The notes below the pieces were generated by a model. The model had not been told where the DNA came from and searched no databases. It saw nothing but the letters and a program-made list of their open reading frames with translations. DNA of 64,000 nt from Planctomycetota bacterium (lineage in GTDB: Bacteria; Planctomycetota; Phycisphaerae; Phycisphaerales; UBA1924): positions 1 through 64,000 of the forward strand of contig CAUJHH010000034.1 in NCBI GenBank assembly GCA_963204725.1, given 5' to 3'. Shown in pieces: positions 18,011 through 28,216 of the stretch (within the stretch, counting starts at the first letter, position 1; every line of letters begins with the position of its first letter). A program made the position numbers and the translations under genes.

Positions 18011-18292
18011 ATGTCCAAGACCCCTAAGAAGCAGTCCAACCCCACGCCGGACACTCCCGTCAACGACGCAGTTCGCGCCGAAGCGCTCGCGAAGTTGAAA
18101 CCTGCATCGGCAGCCAACGCGCCAAAGGCTTCTCTGGTCCGCGTGCCTCGGCTTGGGTGCCATAGGTATCTACCAGCGCATCGCGTACCGGCACATGTCC
18201 GCGGCTACGGCTCATGCGTGCCCTGGGGGCTCTGGATTGCCATCTGCTCCCACGGCGTGGGCATCGCCGGCGGAGCGTTCGCCGATGGATGA
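18011..18292 (+). pseudogene. Truncated start of the cassette HARE-HTH gene, copy 1
   Basis: The first 35 or so codons (M-S-K-T-P-K-K-Q-S-N-P-T) correspond to the N-terminus of the HARE-HTH protein at 37381-37968. After about 18118 the sequence is unrelated and the frame ends at 18292 without the helix-turn-helix domain. The product would have no function recognisable from the family. Confidence 0.65.
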
Positions 18293-18354
18293 ACTGTCCG
18301 CGACGTAGGGAACCCTACTCGTCGCTCAGTGGGCGATCCTCCTACCCTCGCCGT

Positions 18355-18669
18355 ATGTATCGCGCCCTTGTCGTGCTGGACCTCGAGATCAGCGTCTCGG
18401 AACCGCAGCTCGCTGACTTCTTGGCGTTCCTGCGGAGGGCGGTTCCCTTCTACGAGGAACCAGGCGGCATCAGGGTCACACTTCTCCGAGACGATCAACG
18501 GCCCGGCCGCTACATCTAGCGCGTTGAATACGTGGACGAATCCGACTTTGAACTCGACCATCGTCGGGTCGACGAGGACGAGCACATGAAGGCGCTGCTG
18601 GCGGAATGGCGCGGCCTGCTCCAGGAACCGCCCGTCGTCCGAGTGTACCGTTCGACCAAATTCGCGTAA
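18355..18669 (+). pseudogene. Small ABM/NIPSNAP-like protein interrupted by one amber codon
   Basis: A 104-residue frame begins at ATG 18355 (M-Y-R-A-L-V-V-L-D-L-E-I). It is interrupted by TAG at 18517-18519 and continues in the same frame to TAA at 18667-18669 (R-V-E-Y-V-D-E-S-D-F-E through L-L-A-E-W-R-G-L-L). The pattern of a beta strand, R-Y-I-x-R-V-E-Y near the middle and a C-terminal helix with E-W-R-G-L resembles antibiotic-biosynthesis-monooxygenase-like dimeric alpha-beta barrels. A single substitution from GAG, AAG or CAG would explain the stop. Either this is a very young pseudogene, a sequencing error, or a read-through codon. Confidence 0.6.
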
Positions 18670-18864
18670 TCGCGGGCGCAATCTTCCCCCTCGTGCGCTG
18701 TGTTTCCGTGGTGGCGGCGCCACGCCGCCGCCACGCCCGTTCGTACCTGATCGACTCCAAGATCTTCCCACACGCTCCGGCCCAGTGCGCGCGTGCGAAG
18801 GGCCCGGAATACACTCTCGCATTCCTGGAAGTAGGCTCCGGGCCAATCAGGTTGCGAGGTGACG

Positions 18865-20013
18865 ATGCCAGCCTTGAGTCGAGAGACGGTCCGCGCAGGT
18901 GCACGAGGTGTTGTGGTGACGCTCTTGGTGGCGGCGCTGATCGCCATCGGCTCCCGCAACCTCGCCCACTTCGACGCGGCGCTCGTTGGCTACACATTCG
19001 CCAGTCTGTTTGCGGTGTTCGGGATCACGTACCGCTACTCGATGTGGCTTCAGCGTCCGCCGACTGCACTCTACTGGCGGCGGGGCTGGCAGGCGTTCTT
19101 CTCCCGTGACCGGCTGCTCATCAACCTCGCTGCTTGGCCCAAGCGTGTCGTGGGCGTCTTTGCGCTCAACAACTTCATCTTCCGGCGCAGCCGACCCCGC
19201 TGGGCCGCCCACTGGCTCATCATGTGGGGCTGCCTGCTGGCAGCTGCGATCACGTTCCCGCTGGTCTTCGGGTGGATCCACTTTCAGACGCCCGCTGACG
19301 ACTTCGAGCGCTACCGCGTGTCTGTCTTCGGATTCCCGACGTTCAGCTTCCGGGTCGAGAGCGTGGTCGGCGGTTTGATCTTCCACGGCCTGGTGTGGGC
19401 CTCGTTCCTGGTGATCGCGGGGGTGATGATCGCGATGCGGCGGCGTATGCGCGATCGCGGCGCCGAGGCCGTACAGCAGTTCGGGGAGGACTTCCTGCCG
19501 CTCATCCTCCTCTTCGCGGTCAGCATCACCGGGCTGATGCTGACCGCGAGCTACACGTGGATGAAGGGGTACGCTTACGACTTCCTGGCGATTGTGCACG
19601 CCGCGTGCGTCATCTTCACGCTGTTGTGGCTGCCTTTCGGCAAGTTTTTCCACATCTTCCAGCGTCCGGCGCAGCTCGGCGTGTCGTTCTACAAGGACGC
19701 GGGTCGAGCGGGCGAGCAGGCTGTGTGCCGGAACTGCGCGCAGCCGTTCGCCTCCAAGGTGCACGTTGAAGACCTCATCCGGGTCGAGCGCGAGCTTGGG
19801 TACTCCTACGAGATGCAGGGTGTGGGCGAAGGCGCGGTCAATCACTACCAGTACATCTGCCCGCGCTGCCGCCGGCTCAGCATGGCGTTGGCGCAAGGGC
19901 GCTTGTGGCAGGCCGGTCGGGGCCGCGAGGTGACGAATCGCCCCGGGATCGTGGATGTTGCGGCGATGATGGAGGCCGCGTCGGCCCCGGCGACGACGAC
20001 CGAGCTCACTTGA
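18865..20013 (+). CDS. NarI/HdrE-like cytochrome b membrane subunit with C-terminal zinc ribbon
   Basis: A 382-residue membrane protein with about five to six TM segments. The late helix [20 protein letters not shown] resembles the helix of nitrate reductase gamma and HdrE subunits that ends in L-P-F-(S/G)-K-x-x-H, with other histidines placed in TM segments as possible haem b ligands. After it comes a soluble domain with C-R-N-C and C-P-R-C, a probable zinc ribbon. The gene directly precedes the nitrate reductase catalytic gene, so it likely passes quinol electrons to that complex. ATG 18865 has GAGG five bases upstream. Annotation as an MFS transporter would be wrong by topology. Confidence 0.7.
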   Translation: MPALSRETVRAGARGVVVTLLVAALIAIGSRNLAHFDAALVGYTFASLFAVFGITYRYSMWLQRPPTALYWRRGWQAFFSRDRLLINLAAWPKRVVGVFALNNFIFRRSRPRWAAHWLIMWGCLLAAAITFPLVFGWIHFQTPADDFERYRVSVFGFPTFSFRVESVVGGLIFHGLVWASFLVIAGVMIAMRRRMRDRGAEAVQQFGEDFLPLILLFAVSITGLMLTASYTWMKGYAYDFLAIVHAACVIFTLLWLPFGKFFHIFQRPAQLGVSFYKDAGRAGEQAVCRNCAQPFASKVHVEDLIRVERELGYSYEMQGVGEGAVNHYQYICPRCRRLSMALAQGRLWQAGRGREVTNRPGIVDVAAMMEAASAPATTTELT

Positions 20014-20031
20014 TCGACCAGAAGGATTCTC

Positions 20032-22302
20032 ATGTCCACCCCTCCTTCAAACCTCCTGCCGATCCTAGACCGCTTCGGGCCGCACCTGAACCGTTCAAGC
20101 CCCGTGCGATTGGCCACTGAAGCCGAGCCCGACCGGCTTGTCAAGACGCACTGCTGTTTCTGCGGTCAGCAGTGCGGCATTCAGCTCAAGGTCAAAGACA
20201 ACGTCGTCACGGGCTTCGAGCCGTGGTACGACTTTCCCTTCAACCGAGGTATGCTTTGTCCGAAGGGTGTCAAACGCTACCTTCAGGGGGCTCATCCGGA
20301 TCGGTTGCTCACGGCGTTCAAGCGGGACACCTCGGTCCCGGAGGGTTTCAGCCCGATGGGCTACCAGGAGGCGATCACTCGCGTCGCCTCCGAGATCGGT
20401 CGCATCCAGAAGACCTACGGCAACTCGGCGGTGGGCGTGCTGAGCGGCGCGAGCCTCACGGTCGAGAAGGCCTACTTGATGGGCAAGTTCGCCCGGGTGT
20501 GCCTCAAGACTCCCTACATCGACTACAACGGCCGACTGTGCATGGTGAGCGCTGGGGCTGGGAACAAGAAGGCGTTCGGCATCGACCGGGCCGCGAACCC
20601 GTGGAGCGACATTCCCAAGGCCGAACTCATCTGGATCAGCGGGGCCAACGTCGCCGAGTGCGCTCCCATCACGACCGAGTACGTCTGGCAGGCCCGCGAA
20701 AACGGCGCGCGGATCATCGTCGTCGATCCCCGGATCACACCGCTGGCCCGCACCTGCGACCTGTTCCTGCCTGTCAAGCCAGGACGCGACATCGCCCTGT
20801 TCAACGGCGTGCTCCACCTGATGATCGAGAAGGGGTGGATCGACAGGGCATTCATCGAGCAGTTCACCGTTGGCTTCGACAAGGTTGCCGAGCACGTGGC
20901 TTCCTGGAACCCCGCCAAGACCGCCGAGATAACCGGTATCCCCGAGCGGCTGATCCGTCAGGCGGCGGAATGGTGGGGCACGGCCAGGTCCAGCTTTCTC
21001 ATGCATGCCCGCGGGATCGAGCACCATTCGCACGGCGTGCAGAATGTACTCGGCTCGATCAACATGGTGCTGGCCTCCGGGCGTATCGGGCGAGAGGGGT
21101 GTGGATACGGCACCATCACCGGTCAGGCCAACGGCCAGGGCGGCCGCGAACACGGGCAGAAGTGCGACCAGTTGCCCGGCTGGCGGGATATCTCCAATCC
21201 GGTCGACCGCGCCCACATCGCCAAGATCTGGGGCATCGCCGAGCCGGACATGCCCGGCCCCGGTGTCGATTGCTACGAGATGTTCCGCAAGATCGACAAA
21301 GGTGAGATCAAGGGTCTGATCTCGCTCTGCTTCAACCCGGTTGTCTCCCTCCCGGACAACAACTTCATCGCCCGTGCCCTCGGTAAGCTGGAGTTCTACG
21401 TCGCCATCGACTTCTTCATGAACGAGACGGCGCGGCATGCGGACATCGTGCTGCCCGGCTCCCTCCAGGAAGAGGACGAGGGCGTGGTCACGCAGATCGA
21501 GGGAAAGGTCATCAAGATCAACAAGGCGGTGGACTGCCCCGGGGATGCCCGGCAGGACTGGCGGATTGTCCAAGACATCGCCGCCGCGCTGGATCGACCA
21601 ACGGGGTTCACGTTCGCCGAGCCGCGCGCCATCTTCGACGAGCTCCGCACCGCCAGCAAGGGTGGCGTCGCGGACTACTCGGGGATCACCTACGAGAAGA
21701 TCGAGCGGCAGTACGGCGTCTGCTGGCCGTGCTACAGCGAGGATCCAGGCGGCAAGCCCATCGATCACGCGGGCACGCCGCGGCTGTTCGAGCCCGGCTC
21801 GTGGAACGTCGTGGCCAAGGGTGCGGGGCCCTTCTACTTCCCGGACGGCAAGGCCCGCTTCAACGTCGCTCCGTACACGCCGCCGGCGGAGGATGTGGAC
21901 ACCGAGTACCCGCTCATGCTGACGACGGGGCGCGTCGTCAGCCAGTTCCTCTCGGGCACACAGACCCGGCGAATCGGCCCGCTGGTGGACCAGTACCCCG
22001 AGCCGCGCATCGAGATGCACCCGCAGCTTGCTGAGAGGATGGGGATCAGAGACGGAGACTGGGTGACGGCCGAGTCCCGTCGCGGTGACTGCACGCTGCA
22101 GGCGATGGTCGTGACGACGATCCGCCCGGACACCATCTTCATTCCCTACCACTGGCCCGGCCGCAAGAGCGCCAACCAACTCACGATCTCGGCTCAGGAC
22201 CCGATCTCCAAGATCCCCGAGTACAAGGTGTGTGCGGCCCGCATCCGCAAGGCCGACGGGCCGCCTGACTGGGCGGGGCATTTGGAGCCGCAACAGGGTT
22301 AA
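20032..22302 (+). CDS. Molybdopterin nitrate reductase catalytic subunit (NasC/NarB-like)
   Basis: A 756-residue bis-MGD oxidoreductase. The N-terminus has the [4Fe-4S] motif C-x2-C-x3-C (C-C-F-C-G-Q-Q-C-G) completed by C-P-K-G. Cys170 in G-R-L-C-M-V-S-A-G is the likely molybdenum ligand, as in periplasmic and assimilatory nitrate reductases. [11 protein letters not shown] and V-V-D-P-R bind the pterin, and the molybdopterin dinucleotide domain (residues about 620-750) closes with [10 protein letters not shown]. There is no Tat signal, so the subunit is cytoplasmic. Neighbours supply a four-cluster ferredoxin subunit, a Rieske protein, a cytochrome b and a NarK transporter, so nitrate reduction is the best call. 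Formate dehydrogenase is the alternative for this superfamily. Confidence 0.82.
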   Translation: MSTPPSNLLPILDRFGPHLNRSSPVRLATEAEPDRLVKTHCCFCGQQCGIQLKVKDNVVTGFEPWYDFPFNRGMLCPKGVKRYLQGAHPDRLLTAFKRDTSVPEGFSPMGYQEAITRVASEIGRIQKTYGNSAVGVLSGASLTVEKAYLMGKFARVCLKTPYIDYNGRLCMVSAGAGNKKAFGIDRAANPWSDIPKAELIWISGANVAECAPITTEYVWQARENGARIIVVDPRITPLARTCDLFLPVKPGRDIALFNGVLHLMIEKGWIDRAFIEQFTVGFDKVAEHVASWNPAKTAEITGIPERLIRQAAEWWGTARSSFLMHARGIEHHSHGVQNVLGSINMVLASGRIGREGCGYGTITGQANGQGGREHGQKCDQLPGWRDISNPVDRAHIAKIWGIAEPDMPGPGVDCYEMFRKIDKGEIKGLISLCFNPVVSLPDNNFIARALGKLEFYVAIDFFMNETARHADIVLPGSLQEEDEGVVTQIEGKVIKINKAVDCPGDARQDWRIVQDIAAALDRPTGFTFAEPRAIFDELRTASKGGVADYSGITYEKIERQYGVCWPCYSEDPGGKPIDHAGTPRLFEPGSWNVVAKGAGPFYFPDGKARFNVAPYTPPAEDVDTEYPLMLTTGRVVSQFLSGTQTRRIGPLVDQYPEPRIEMHPQLAERMGIRDGDWVTAESRRGDCTLQAMVVTTIRPDTIFIPYHWPGRKSANQLTISAQDPISKIPEYKVCAARIRKADGPPDWAGHLEPQQG

Positions 22303-22318
22303 GACGATCGGAGCCAGC

Positions 22319-22957
<639 letters not shown>

Positions 22958-22992
22958 TCGGCCACTCCCGCGTACCAGTCTCGGAGTTCAGT

Positions 22993-23547
22993 ATGGCCCA
23001 GGACACCCCCCCCTCATCCCAACTCCGCGTCCTAACCCCGGACGGCCGCCCTTCCGAAGAGCAGCCAAAGTGGCGCAAGGACTTCCCGATCGACACCGCG
23101 CAGGACAACTACGTTGCGCGTCGGGACTTCACCAAGTTCATGGTGTTGATCAGCGGCTCCTTCGTCGCGGGCCAAGCGTGGATCGCGCTCAAGACGCTCG
23201 GAGGCAAGCCCACCGGGCCCGGGCCTCGTGCGATCGCTGAGGTTCGGGACATCGCCATCGGGCAGGCGGCTACGTTTTTGTACCCCGGCGAGCACGATGT
23301 GTGTCTGCTGGTCCGCGCGGGTGAGGAGGAGTTCCTCGCCTACAGCAATAAGTGTTCCCACCTTTCGTGCCCGGTGACGCCGGACGTCGGCTCGGGGCGG
23401 CTTCTGTGCCCGTGTCACCACGGGTCGTTCGACCTGGCGACGGGCCGGCCGCTGGCTGGGCCGCCGCGTCGGCCGCTCGCGCGGATCGTACTCGAGGTGC
23501 GTGACGGGACGATCTACGCTACCGGCGTCGAGGAGAGGACCGTATGA
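22993..23547 (+). CDS. Rieske [2Fe-2S] protein with twin-arginine N-terminal anchor
   Basis: A 184-residue Rieske protein. Cluster motif 1 is C-S-H-L-S-C (Cys121, His123, and the disulfide-type Cys126), and motif 2 is C-P-C-H-H-G-S-F. This is the bc1-type arrangement with the extra cysteine pair. The N-terminus has A-R-R-D-F-T-K-F followed by a hydrophobic stretch, the usual Tat-dependent anchor of Rieske proteins, so the cluster domain should face the outside. The gene sits in the nitrate reductase operon, and its stop overlaps the next gene by four bases. A Rieske subunit in place of a bc1 complex is uncommon for nitrate reductases. Confidence 0.87.
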   Translation: MAQDTPPSSQLRVLTPDGRPSEEQPKWRKDFPIDTAQDNYVARRDFTKFMVLISGSFVAGQAWIALKTLGGKPTGPGPRAIAEVRDIAIGQAATFLYPGEHDVCLLVRAGEEEFLAYSNKCSHLSCPVTPDVGSGRLLCPCHHGSFDLATGRPLAGPPRRPLARIVLEVRDGTIYATGVEERTV

Positions 23548-23828
23548 GCCAGCAGCGATTCTCCTCCCCGCCCCCGCGTTCGACTCGGCCGACCGGCGCT
23601 GCGCCGAGCCGCGCAACCACCGAGAATCGCACGGCGATCGTCCTAGGCATCCTCAGCATCGTGCTCATCATCGCGATGATGCAACTCTGGCTCCTGACGG
23701 CGACGATGAACGCGTTCCTTGGAGGCGATCATGCCGTCGCATGGCCAGCTCTTGGTGCGAGCGTGGTGTGCCTTCTGTTGAACCTCGGCTTGCTGAGATA
23801 CCTGTCGCTCCTGGAGAGGCCGCGATGA
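23544..23828 (+). CDS. Small two-TM protein of the nitrate reductase operon
   Basis: A 94-residue protein with a polar Pro/Thr/Arg-rich first 28 residues and two TM helices (about 31-55 and 65-85). The start overlaps the Rieske stop (ATGA) and its own stop overlaps the transporter start in the same way, so translation of the three is coupled. I recognise no enzyme motif. A structural or assembly subunit of the membrane part of the complex is likely from position alone. Confidence 0.75.
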   Translation: MSQQRFSSPPPRSTRPTGAAPSRATTENRTAIVLGILSIVLIIAMMQLWLLTATMNAFLGGDHAVAWPALGASVVCLLLNLGLLRYLSLLERPR

Positions 23829-25042
23829 CGACAACGCCGAGCGCCCTCAGCGCGAGCATGCCGTCCACGACGCCAGCGGGCAACCGCCTCCAGTTGCTGC
23901 TTGGCACAGGCGCGTTCGCGGCCTGCTTCGCGGTGTTCGGGAGCGTCTCAGCGCTGATGCCGACGCTGAAGCATGAACTGGCGCTATCGCCCATCCAGGC
24001 AAGCATCGCTCTGGCGGTGCCGGTGCTTCTTGGAAGCCTCGGGCGCATCCCGCTGGGGATGCTGACCGACCGCTGGGGCGGGCGGTGGCTGTTCGTCGCG
24101 GTGATGGCCGCCTCGGCGCTGGCGGCTTTCGGCATGGGCTTCGTAAATGGTTACGCGGGGCTGATCGCGTGCGGATTCTTCACCGGGGTAGGGCTGGCGA
24201 GCTTCTCGGTGGGGGTCGGGTTCGTCAGCCCGTGGTATCCGCGGCAGAAGCAAGGTGCGGCCTTAGGCCTCTACGGTGCCGGGACGATCGGGCAGTCGGT
24301 CGCGGCGTTCGGCGCGCCGATGATCGCGGCGGCGATGGGGCTTGCGTGGGGCTTCTGGAGCGTCGCGATTTTGGCGGTGACGTGGATGGTCGTGTTCGCG
24401 GCACTGGCGCGCAACGCTCCTCGCGCGGCCGGTCCGCGGAAAACCGCAGGCGTGCGCGAAATGTTCCGTCCCCTCGCCGACCGCGCCAGCTGGCGATTGA
24501 GTCTGTACTACTTCCTCACCTTCGGCGGCTTCGTGGCGATGGCGGTGTACCTGCCGATCTTCCTGACGGATATGTTCGCGCTGACGCCAAGGGACGCGGG
24601 ACTGCGCACCGCCGGCTTTGTGGCCTTAGCCACCCTCGCGCGGCCGTTCGGAGGCATCCTGGCCGATCGGATGGGCGGGCGTTCTATCCTGCTGTGGGTC
24701 TTTCCGGCCGTGTTCGTCGCCGCGATTTTCCTAGCCTGTCCGACTATGCCGACGTTCACCATCGGGGCATTGGGCATGGCCGTGGCGATCGGGCTGGGCA
24801 ACGGCGCGGTATTCAAGTTGGTGCCTGAGTACTTTCCGAACTCGGTCGGGAGCGTCACAGGGCTCGTGGGAGCGGCGGGCGGGCTGGGCGGCTTCTTCCC
24901 ACCGCTTGTCTTGGGGGTGATCCGCGAAGCTACGGGCGCATACACGCTCGGATTCGTGCTGTTGGGGGCATTCGCAATGTTCTGCTTCCTCCTGGCGCGG
25001 TCACGACCTCGCTTCGATACTTCGCCGACTGGCACTGGTTGA
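23825..25042 (+). CDS. narK: Nitrate/nitrite transporter, NarK/NasA type MFS
   Basis: A 405-residue major facilitator with twelve predicted TM helices. It has [16 protein letters not shown] (loop 2-3 MFS motif with the TM2 arginine) and [15 protein letters not shown], a nitrate-signature-like Gly-rich helix in TM5. The [12 protein letters not shown] and [10 protein letters not shown] stretches of NarK proteins are also present. The start at 23825 is set by the 4-base overlap with the small membrane protein. It supplies nitrate to the cytoplasmic reductase or exports nitrite. Confidence 0.9.
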   Translation: MTTTPSALSASMPSTTPAGNRLQLLLGTGAFAACFAVFGSVSALMPTLKHELALSPIQASIALAVPVLLGSLGRIPLGMLTDRWGGRWLFVAVMAASALAAFGMGFVNGYAGLIACGFFTGVGLASFSVGVGFVSPWYPRQKQGAALGLYGAGTIGQSVAAFGAPMIAAAMGLAWGFWSVAILAVTWMVVFAALARNAPRAAGPRKTAGVREMFRPLADRASWRLSLYYFLTFGGFVAMAVYLPIFLTDMFALTPRDAGLRTAGFVALATLARPFGGILADRMGGRSILLWVFPAVFVAAIFLACPTMPTFTIGALGMAVAIGLGNGAVFKLVPEYFPNSVGSVTGLVGAAGGLGGFFPPLVLGVIREATGAYTLGFVLLGAFAMFCFLLARSRPRFDTSPTGTG

Positions 25043-25075
25043 GGGGACAGAGACTCGGCGGGCGCGCACCGCGTG

Positions 25076-25639
25076 TTACTCGGGCGGACGAAGCCCTCGC
25101 CTCGCCCGCATCTCCCATCCGACCGCCGAAAGATCGGTCGGCGAGAGTAGCGATCCCGCCAGTGGGAACACTTCCGCTTCCTCGAGATGGATGTGCTCGC
25201 GGTACAGCTCACGCAGCGTCGCAAGGATCGAGCCGAGCTCGGTGAACCGCTCGGCTGGCAAAGATCCGTCACTCAGCCAACCTTCGAGCAGGCCATCCAC
25301 CTGCGCATGGAGCCGATCCGCCTGCTCGTGGTCGCCCTCCAGCCGCACGATCGCGCTGCAGTCCTGGCCTTGGGTCGCAGCCGCGGCCCTGAGCCGCGGG
25401 AACAGCGACTCTTCCTCGTCCGCCGTGTGCTTGGGCGCGGCCTTGGCAAAGTACTGCTGCGCATTGCGGATCGCTGCTGCCGTCGGTGTGTCGAGCGGGG
25501 CGCCCGCGTGCTCTCGCACCGCCCGTTGCAACAGTTCTAGAAACATCTCGATCCGTCGGTGGCAGTCCGTGAGCAGTCCGATGGGTTCGTCGAAGTCGTG
25601 GTCGGGGGTACGACCGAGGATGTTTAGCGCGGCAGCCAT
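25076..25639 (-). CDS. Hemerythrin-domain protein
   Basis: A 187-residue four-helix bundle with hemerythrin-type iron ligands: C-H-R-R-I-E at helix 1, H-T-A-D-E-E-E-S-L-F-P at helix 2, E-G-D-H-E-Q-A-D at helix 3 and Y-R-E-H-I-H-L-E-E-A-E-V-F-P at helix 4. Such proteins bind O2 or NO at a di-iron site; close relatives sit beside nitrate and NO genes. The ATG at 25639 begins the conserved part, whereas the open frame extends further upstream without family similarity. It is divergent from a second hemerythrin gene, with only 20 bases between the two start codons. Confidence 0.85.
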   Translation of the reverse strand: MAAALNILGRTPDHDFDEPIGLLTDCHRRIEMFLELLQRAVREHAGAPLDTPTAAAIRNAQQYFAKAAPKHTADEEESLFPRLRAAAATQGQDCSAIVRLEGDHEQADRLHAQVDGLLEGWLSDGSLPAERFTELGSILATLRELYREHIHLEEAEVFPLAGSLLSPTDLSAVGWEMRARRGLRPPE

Positions 25640-25642
25640 GCT

Positions 25643-25656
25643 TTGAATACTATCAC
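25643..25656. promoter_or_regulatory. Possible FNR/DNR-type site between the two hemerythrin genes
   Basis: TTGAA-TACT-ATCAC matches the TTGAT-N4-ATCAA consensus of FNR/DNR regulators at eight of ten positions. It lies between two start codons three bases away on each side. That is too close for ordinary activation, so either transcripts are leaderless, the starts are misplaced, or the match is chance. Confidence 0.25.
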
Positions 25657-25659
25657 TCG

Positions 25660-26205
25660 ATGGTGCACGACGACTCCAACCAGCCGCTCCCACTGACCCC
25701 GCCCCTGAAACGTCACGCGACGCTCCAGCCCCTGTCGCGTGAGCACATGGGCGGGCTGATCCAGGCTCGGAGCCTGCGCCAGGCCGCGGATCTGGATCGC
25801 GCGAGTCGCGTTCTTGCGATCGACGGGTTCCTAGACGCGTGGCGTTCGGAGATCCGGGCACACTTCGATGATGAAGAGCGGCTGCTCCTCCCGCTTGTCC
25901 GGTCTTCGACGCTGCGGAACCGGCTGCTTCACGAGCACGCGGACTTGCGGCGTCTGGCGGAGCGGTGCGAGCGCGAACCGGAGGCGGCAGCGAGCGACAA
26001 GGAACTCGTGCGCGAGCTCGGCGTAAAGCTGCACGACCACATCCGCTGGGAGGAGAGGGAGTTCTTTGAGACGGTGCAGCGCGACCACCCTGAGGAGCTC
26101 GCGGCTTTGGCATCTGAGGCGGCCTTCATCGAATCGCATCGGCCGGGCTCGCGTGCGAGGCACAATCTGTCTGTGGATGACGCGATGCCGGAAGCAGGTA
26201 AATGA
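25660..26205 (+). CDS. Hemerythrin HHE-domain protein
   Basis: A 181-residue protein distinct from its divergent neighbour. The iron-ligand pattern is L-S-R-E-H-M-G-G-L, H-F-D-D-E-E-R-L-L-L-P, L-L-H-E-H-A-D-L and L-H-D-H-I-R-W-E-E-R-E-F-F. This is the ordering of the HHE family seen in NO or iron-sulphur repair proteins such as YtfE, although the N-terminal cysteine domain of YtfE is missing. It is followed nine bases later by a cupin gene with its own AGGAG site. A role in O2 or NO sensing or protection of the nitrate reductase complex is plausible. Confidence 0.82.
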   Translation: MVHDDSNQPLPLTPPLKRHATLQPLSREHMGGLIQARSLRQAADLDRASRVLAIDGFLDAWRSEIRAHFDDEERLLLPLVRSSTLRNRLLHEHADLRRLAERCEREPEAAASDKELVRELGVKLHDHIRWEEREFFETVQRDHPEELAALASEAAFIESHRPGSRARHNLSVDDAMPEAGK

Positions 26206-26214
26206 GGAGAAACC

Positions 26215-26634
26215 ATGACTGATGAGCGACCACGCACGGCTCCGTCGGAGCGCTTCGCGGTAGAGCACCTCTCGTTCGATCTGCACGCGGAGGCGGCGGG
26301 GCTGGAGGCCGAGCCGACGCCCAAGCAACACGGCCATCGGCAGAAGACGCTCTTCAAGAGCTCAGGCAGGACTGTCGCGCTCTTCGTGCTGGACGGGGGT
26401 GCAAGTCTCGCCGAGCATGCGACCAGCGGCATCGTGACCGTGCAGGCACTCGAGGGGGAGCTCGATGTCACGGCCGGTGGGGCGGCGACCGGGGGGGTGA
26501 GGTACCACTTGCGACCGGGTATGTTGCTCGTCATGGCTCCAGACGTTCGGCACGATGTGCGAGCCAAATCACGCGCCGTGTTCCTGCTGCAGGTGTCTCT
26601 CGCGCCCAAGCCCCCCGCACCGCCGAATCTCTGA
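26215..26634 (+). CDS. Small cupin protein, paralogue of the gene at 6347
   Basis: A 139-residue cupin with the same core blocks as 6347-6727 (H-G-H-R-Q-K-T-L-F-K-S, T-V-A-L-F-V-L, V-Q-A-L-E-G-E-L, M-A-P-D-V-R-H-D-V, F-L-L-Q-V-S-L). It has a longer loop before the second motif and a Pro-rich tail. AGGAGAAACC precedes the ATG. As in the other copy, the H-x-H of the first cupin motif is absent. It stands between a hemerythrin gene and an AhpD-like gene in the nitrate island, so the association with N-oxide metabolism is repeated in two separate loci. Confidence 0.78.
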   Translation: MTDERPRTAPSERFAVEHLSFDLHAEAAGLEAEPTPKQHGHRQKTLFKSSGRTVALFVLDGGASLAEHATSGIVTVQALEGELDVTAGGAATGGVRYHLRPGMLLVMAPDVRHDVRAKSRAVFLLQVSLAPKPPAPPNL

Positions 26635-26663
26635 TCGCCGGACTCTTGTGACGAGGAGAAATC

Positions 26664-27014
26664 GTGGCAGAACGCAGCGACACGGACAACCCAGCTCCAA
26701 GCAAAATTCCCGGCACGTACAAGGAGTTCGTGAGGAGATTCCCATCCTTGAGCCGAGCCCATGAGGACATCGCCAAGGCGGTTGAGGAGGCCGGGCCGCT
26801 GGATGCCAAGACGCTAGCGCTCGTCAAGATCGGTATCTGCGTCGGGGCCGGTCTGGAATCAGCGCTGCGGAGTCATGTGCGTCGGGCGATGCAGCACGGG
26901 GCAACGGTCGCTGAAATCGAGCAGGCGATCCTGCTGGGCATGAATACGGTTGGCTTCCCTCGAACTGTCGCCGCGTGGAGCTGGGCCACGCAGCAGTTTG
27001 AGCGGGGTGTCTAA
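26664..27014 (+). CDS. Carboxymuconolactone decarboxylase / AhpD-like protein without CxxC
   Basis: A 116-residue all-helical protein. L-D-A-K-T-L-A-L-V-K-I-G-I-C-V-G-A-G, followed by a basic helix with H-V-R-R-A-M-Q-H-G-A-T-V-A-E-I-E-Q-A-I, is the CMD fold pattern. The AhpD active motif C-x2-C is not present; only one cysteine remains. A peroxidase-reductase function is therefore doubtful. The start is GTG at 26664 with GAGGAG upstream. It lies between the cupin and moaA, with short gaps consistent with one transcript. Confidence 0.75.
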   Translation: MAERSDTDNPAPSKIPGTYKEFVRRFPSLSRAHEDIAKAVEEAGPLDAKTLALVKIGICVGAGLESALRSHVRRAMQHGATVAEIEQAILLGMNTVGFPRTVAAWSWATQQFERGV

Positions 27015-27034
27015 CGCAGATCGGAGCGTAGCGC

Positions 27035-28183
27035 GTGCGGACCCCTATGCAGGACAGCAGAACCGTCCTCGCGTCCCGGCCCCCCGGGGTGAGTGGCCGG
27101 ATTGCCCTTCCGCAGTTCGCGGGCCAATCGCTCCGTGTCCGGGATCTGGCTCTAGCGCCCGCCCCGGCCCATGTGCGTGCTGGCCGCCGCATGGTCGATT
27201 CAGACGGCCGGACCATCCGCGACCTGCGCATCAGCATCACCGACCGCTGCAACTTCCGCTGCGTGTACTGCATGGAGCCGGATGTCCGATTCGCGGCGCA
27301 GGAATCGCTGCTGACGGTGGACGAGATCGTCCGCATCGCCGCAGTCGCAGAGTCGCTGGGCGTCCGCAAGGTCCGGCTCACCGGCGGGGAACCGACGCTG
27401 CATCCGGCCCTCACCGACATCATCGCGGGCATCGCCGCCGAAACTCGCGTCGAGATCGCCCTGATTACCAACGCGTCCCTCCTGAGCCGCGAGTCCCTGC
27501 AAGCGTGGAAGGACGCCGGACTTGCGCGCCTGACGATCAGCATCGACTCGCTCCGATCCGATCGGTTCGCTCGCGTGACGCGATCGGCTTCGTCGCCCGC
27601 CAAGGTCTTGGAGGGCGTGCAGATGTCGCTGGATGAGGGCCTCACGCCTGTAAAGCTCAACGCTGTGCTCATCCGGGGCTTCAATGACGACGAGGCGGTC
27701 GAACTCGCGGCGCTCGCTCGCACCTTCGGTGTAGAGATGCGGTTCATCGAGTACATGCCCCTTGATTCGGCTCACGCATGGGATTCCACCAAGTGGGTGT
27801 CCGCGGCCGAGACCCGCGCAGCCATCGAGCGTGTGTTCCCCCTGGTTGCGTGCTCCGACGACGATCCGTCCAGCACGGCCCGCACGCTCCGCTTTGCCGA
27901 CCTGCCCGTTGGCGCGCCTGCACGTGTCGGGCTCATCGCACCCGTCAGCACCCCCTTCTGCGGCGCGTGCAGCCGCCTGCGGATCACCGCGGACGGCAAG
28001 GTCAGGCCCTGCCTGTTCAGCACCACCGAATGGGACCTGCGCTCGCCGCTGCGGCGCGGTGCGACGGACGATGAACTGGCCGACTTCCTGATCGACGCCA
28101 CCTGGACCAAACAGCCCGGCCACGGGATCACGTCATCGAACTTTGTCCAGCCCGAGCGGCCGATGTCCGCCATCGGCGGCTAG
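27035..28183 (+). CDS. moaA: GTP 3',8-cyclase MoaA
   Basis: The first enzyme of molybdenum cofactor synthesis, a radical SAM protein that makes 3',8-cyclo-GTP. The N-terminal cluster is C-N-F-R-C-V-Y-C, followed by R-L-T-G-G-E-P-T. The C-terminal cluster cysteines are in F-C-G-A-C-S-R-L-R and V-R-P-C-L-F, and the protein ends in G-G, which MoaA needs for activity. GTG 27035 has GGAG eight bases upstream; an ATG at 27047 is also in frame, and a third start at 27191 lies closest to the conserved core. The 55 residues before the core are longer than in E. coli MoaA. It heads the cofactor gene cluster right behind the nitrate reductase island. Confidence 0.93.
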   Translation: MRTPMQDSRTVLASRPPGVSGRIALPQFAGQSLRVRDLALAPAPAHVRAGRRMVDSDGRTIRDLRISITDRCNFRCVYCMEPDVRFAAQESLLTVDEIVRIAAVAESLGVRKVRLTGGEPTLHPALTDIIAGIAAETRVEIALITNASLLSRESLQAWKDAGLARLTISIDSLRSDRFARVTRSASSPAKVLEGVQMSLDEGLTPVKLNAVLIRGFNDDEAVELAALARTFGVEMRFIEYMPLDSAHAWDSTKWVSAAETRAAIERVFPLVACSDDDPSSTARTLRFADLPVGAPARVGLIAPVSTPFCGACSRLRITADGKVRPCLFSTTEWDLRSPLRRGATDDELADFLIDATWTKQPGHGITSSNFVQPERPMSAIGG

Positions 28184-28216
28184 ACGCGTCGCGCCGCCCC
28201 TTTCCCGCTCAACCAC

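Larger units (their letters stand above)
17295..18118 (+). repeat. Left-end copy of the serine recombinase cassette (truncated duplicate of 36698-37505)
   Basis: The 824 bases match 36698-37505 from ACTCGCCCACTTGCGCTGACATG onward, at high identity in the leader and in the conserved 3' part of the first gene. Identity fades in the second gene after its first 35 or so codons. The second-gene remainder, the DUF2924 gene and the recombinase are missing. The duplicate begins 14 bases after the decarboxylase stop. This is a decayed cassette reduced to its left end. Confidence 0.8.

Noticed and set aside
18476-19896. Minus-strand frames opposite the cytochrome b gene and the amber-containing gene
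   Set aside because: Shadows of plus-strand coding sequence; Arg/His/Asp-rich composition typical of antisense frames in high-GC DNA.
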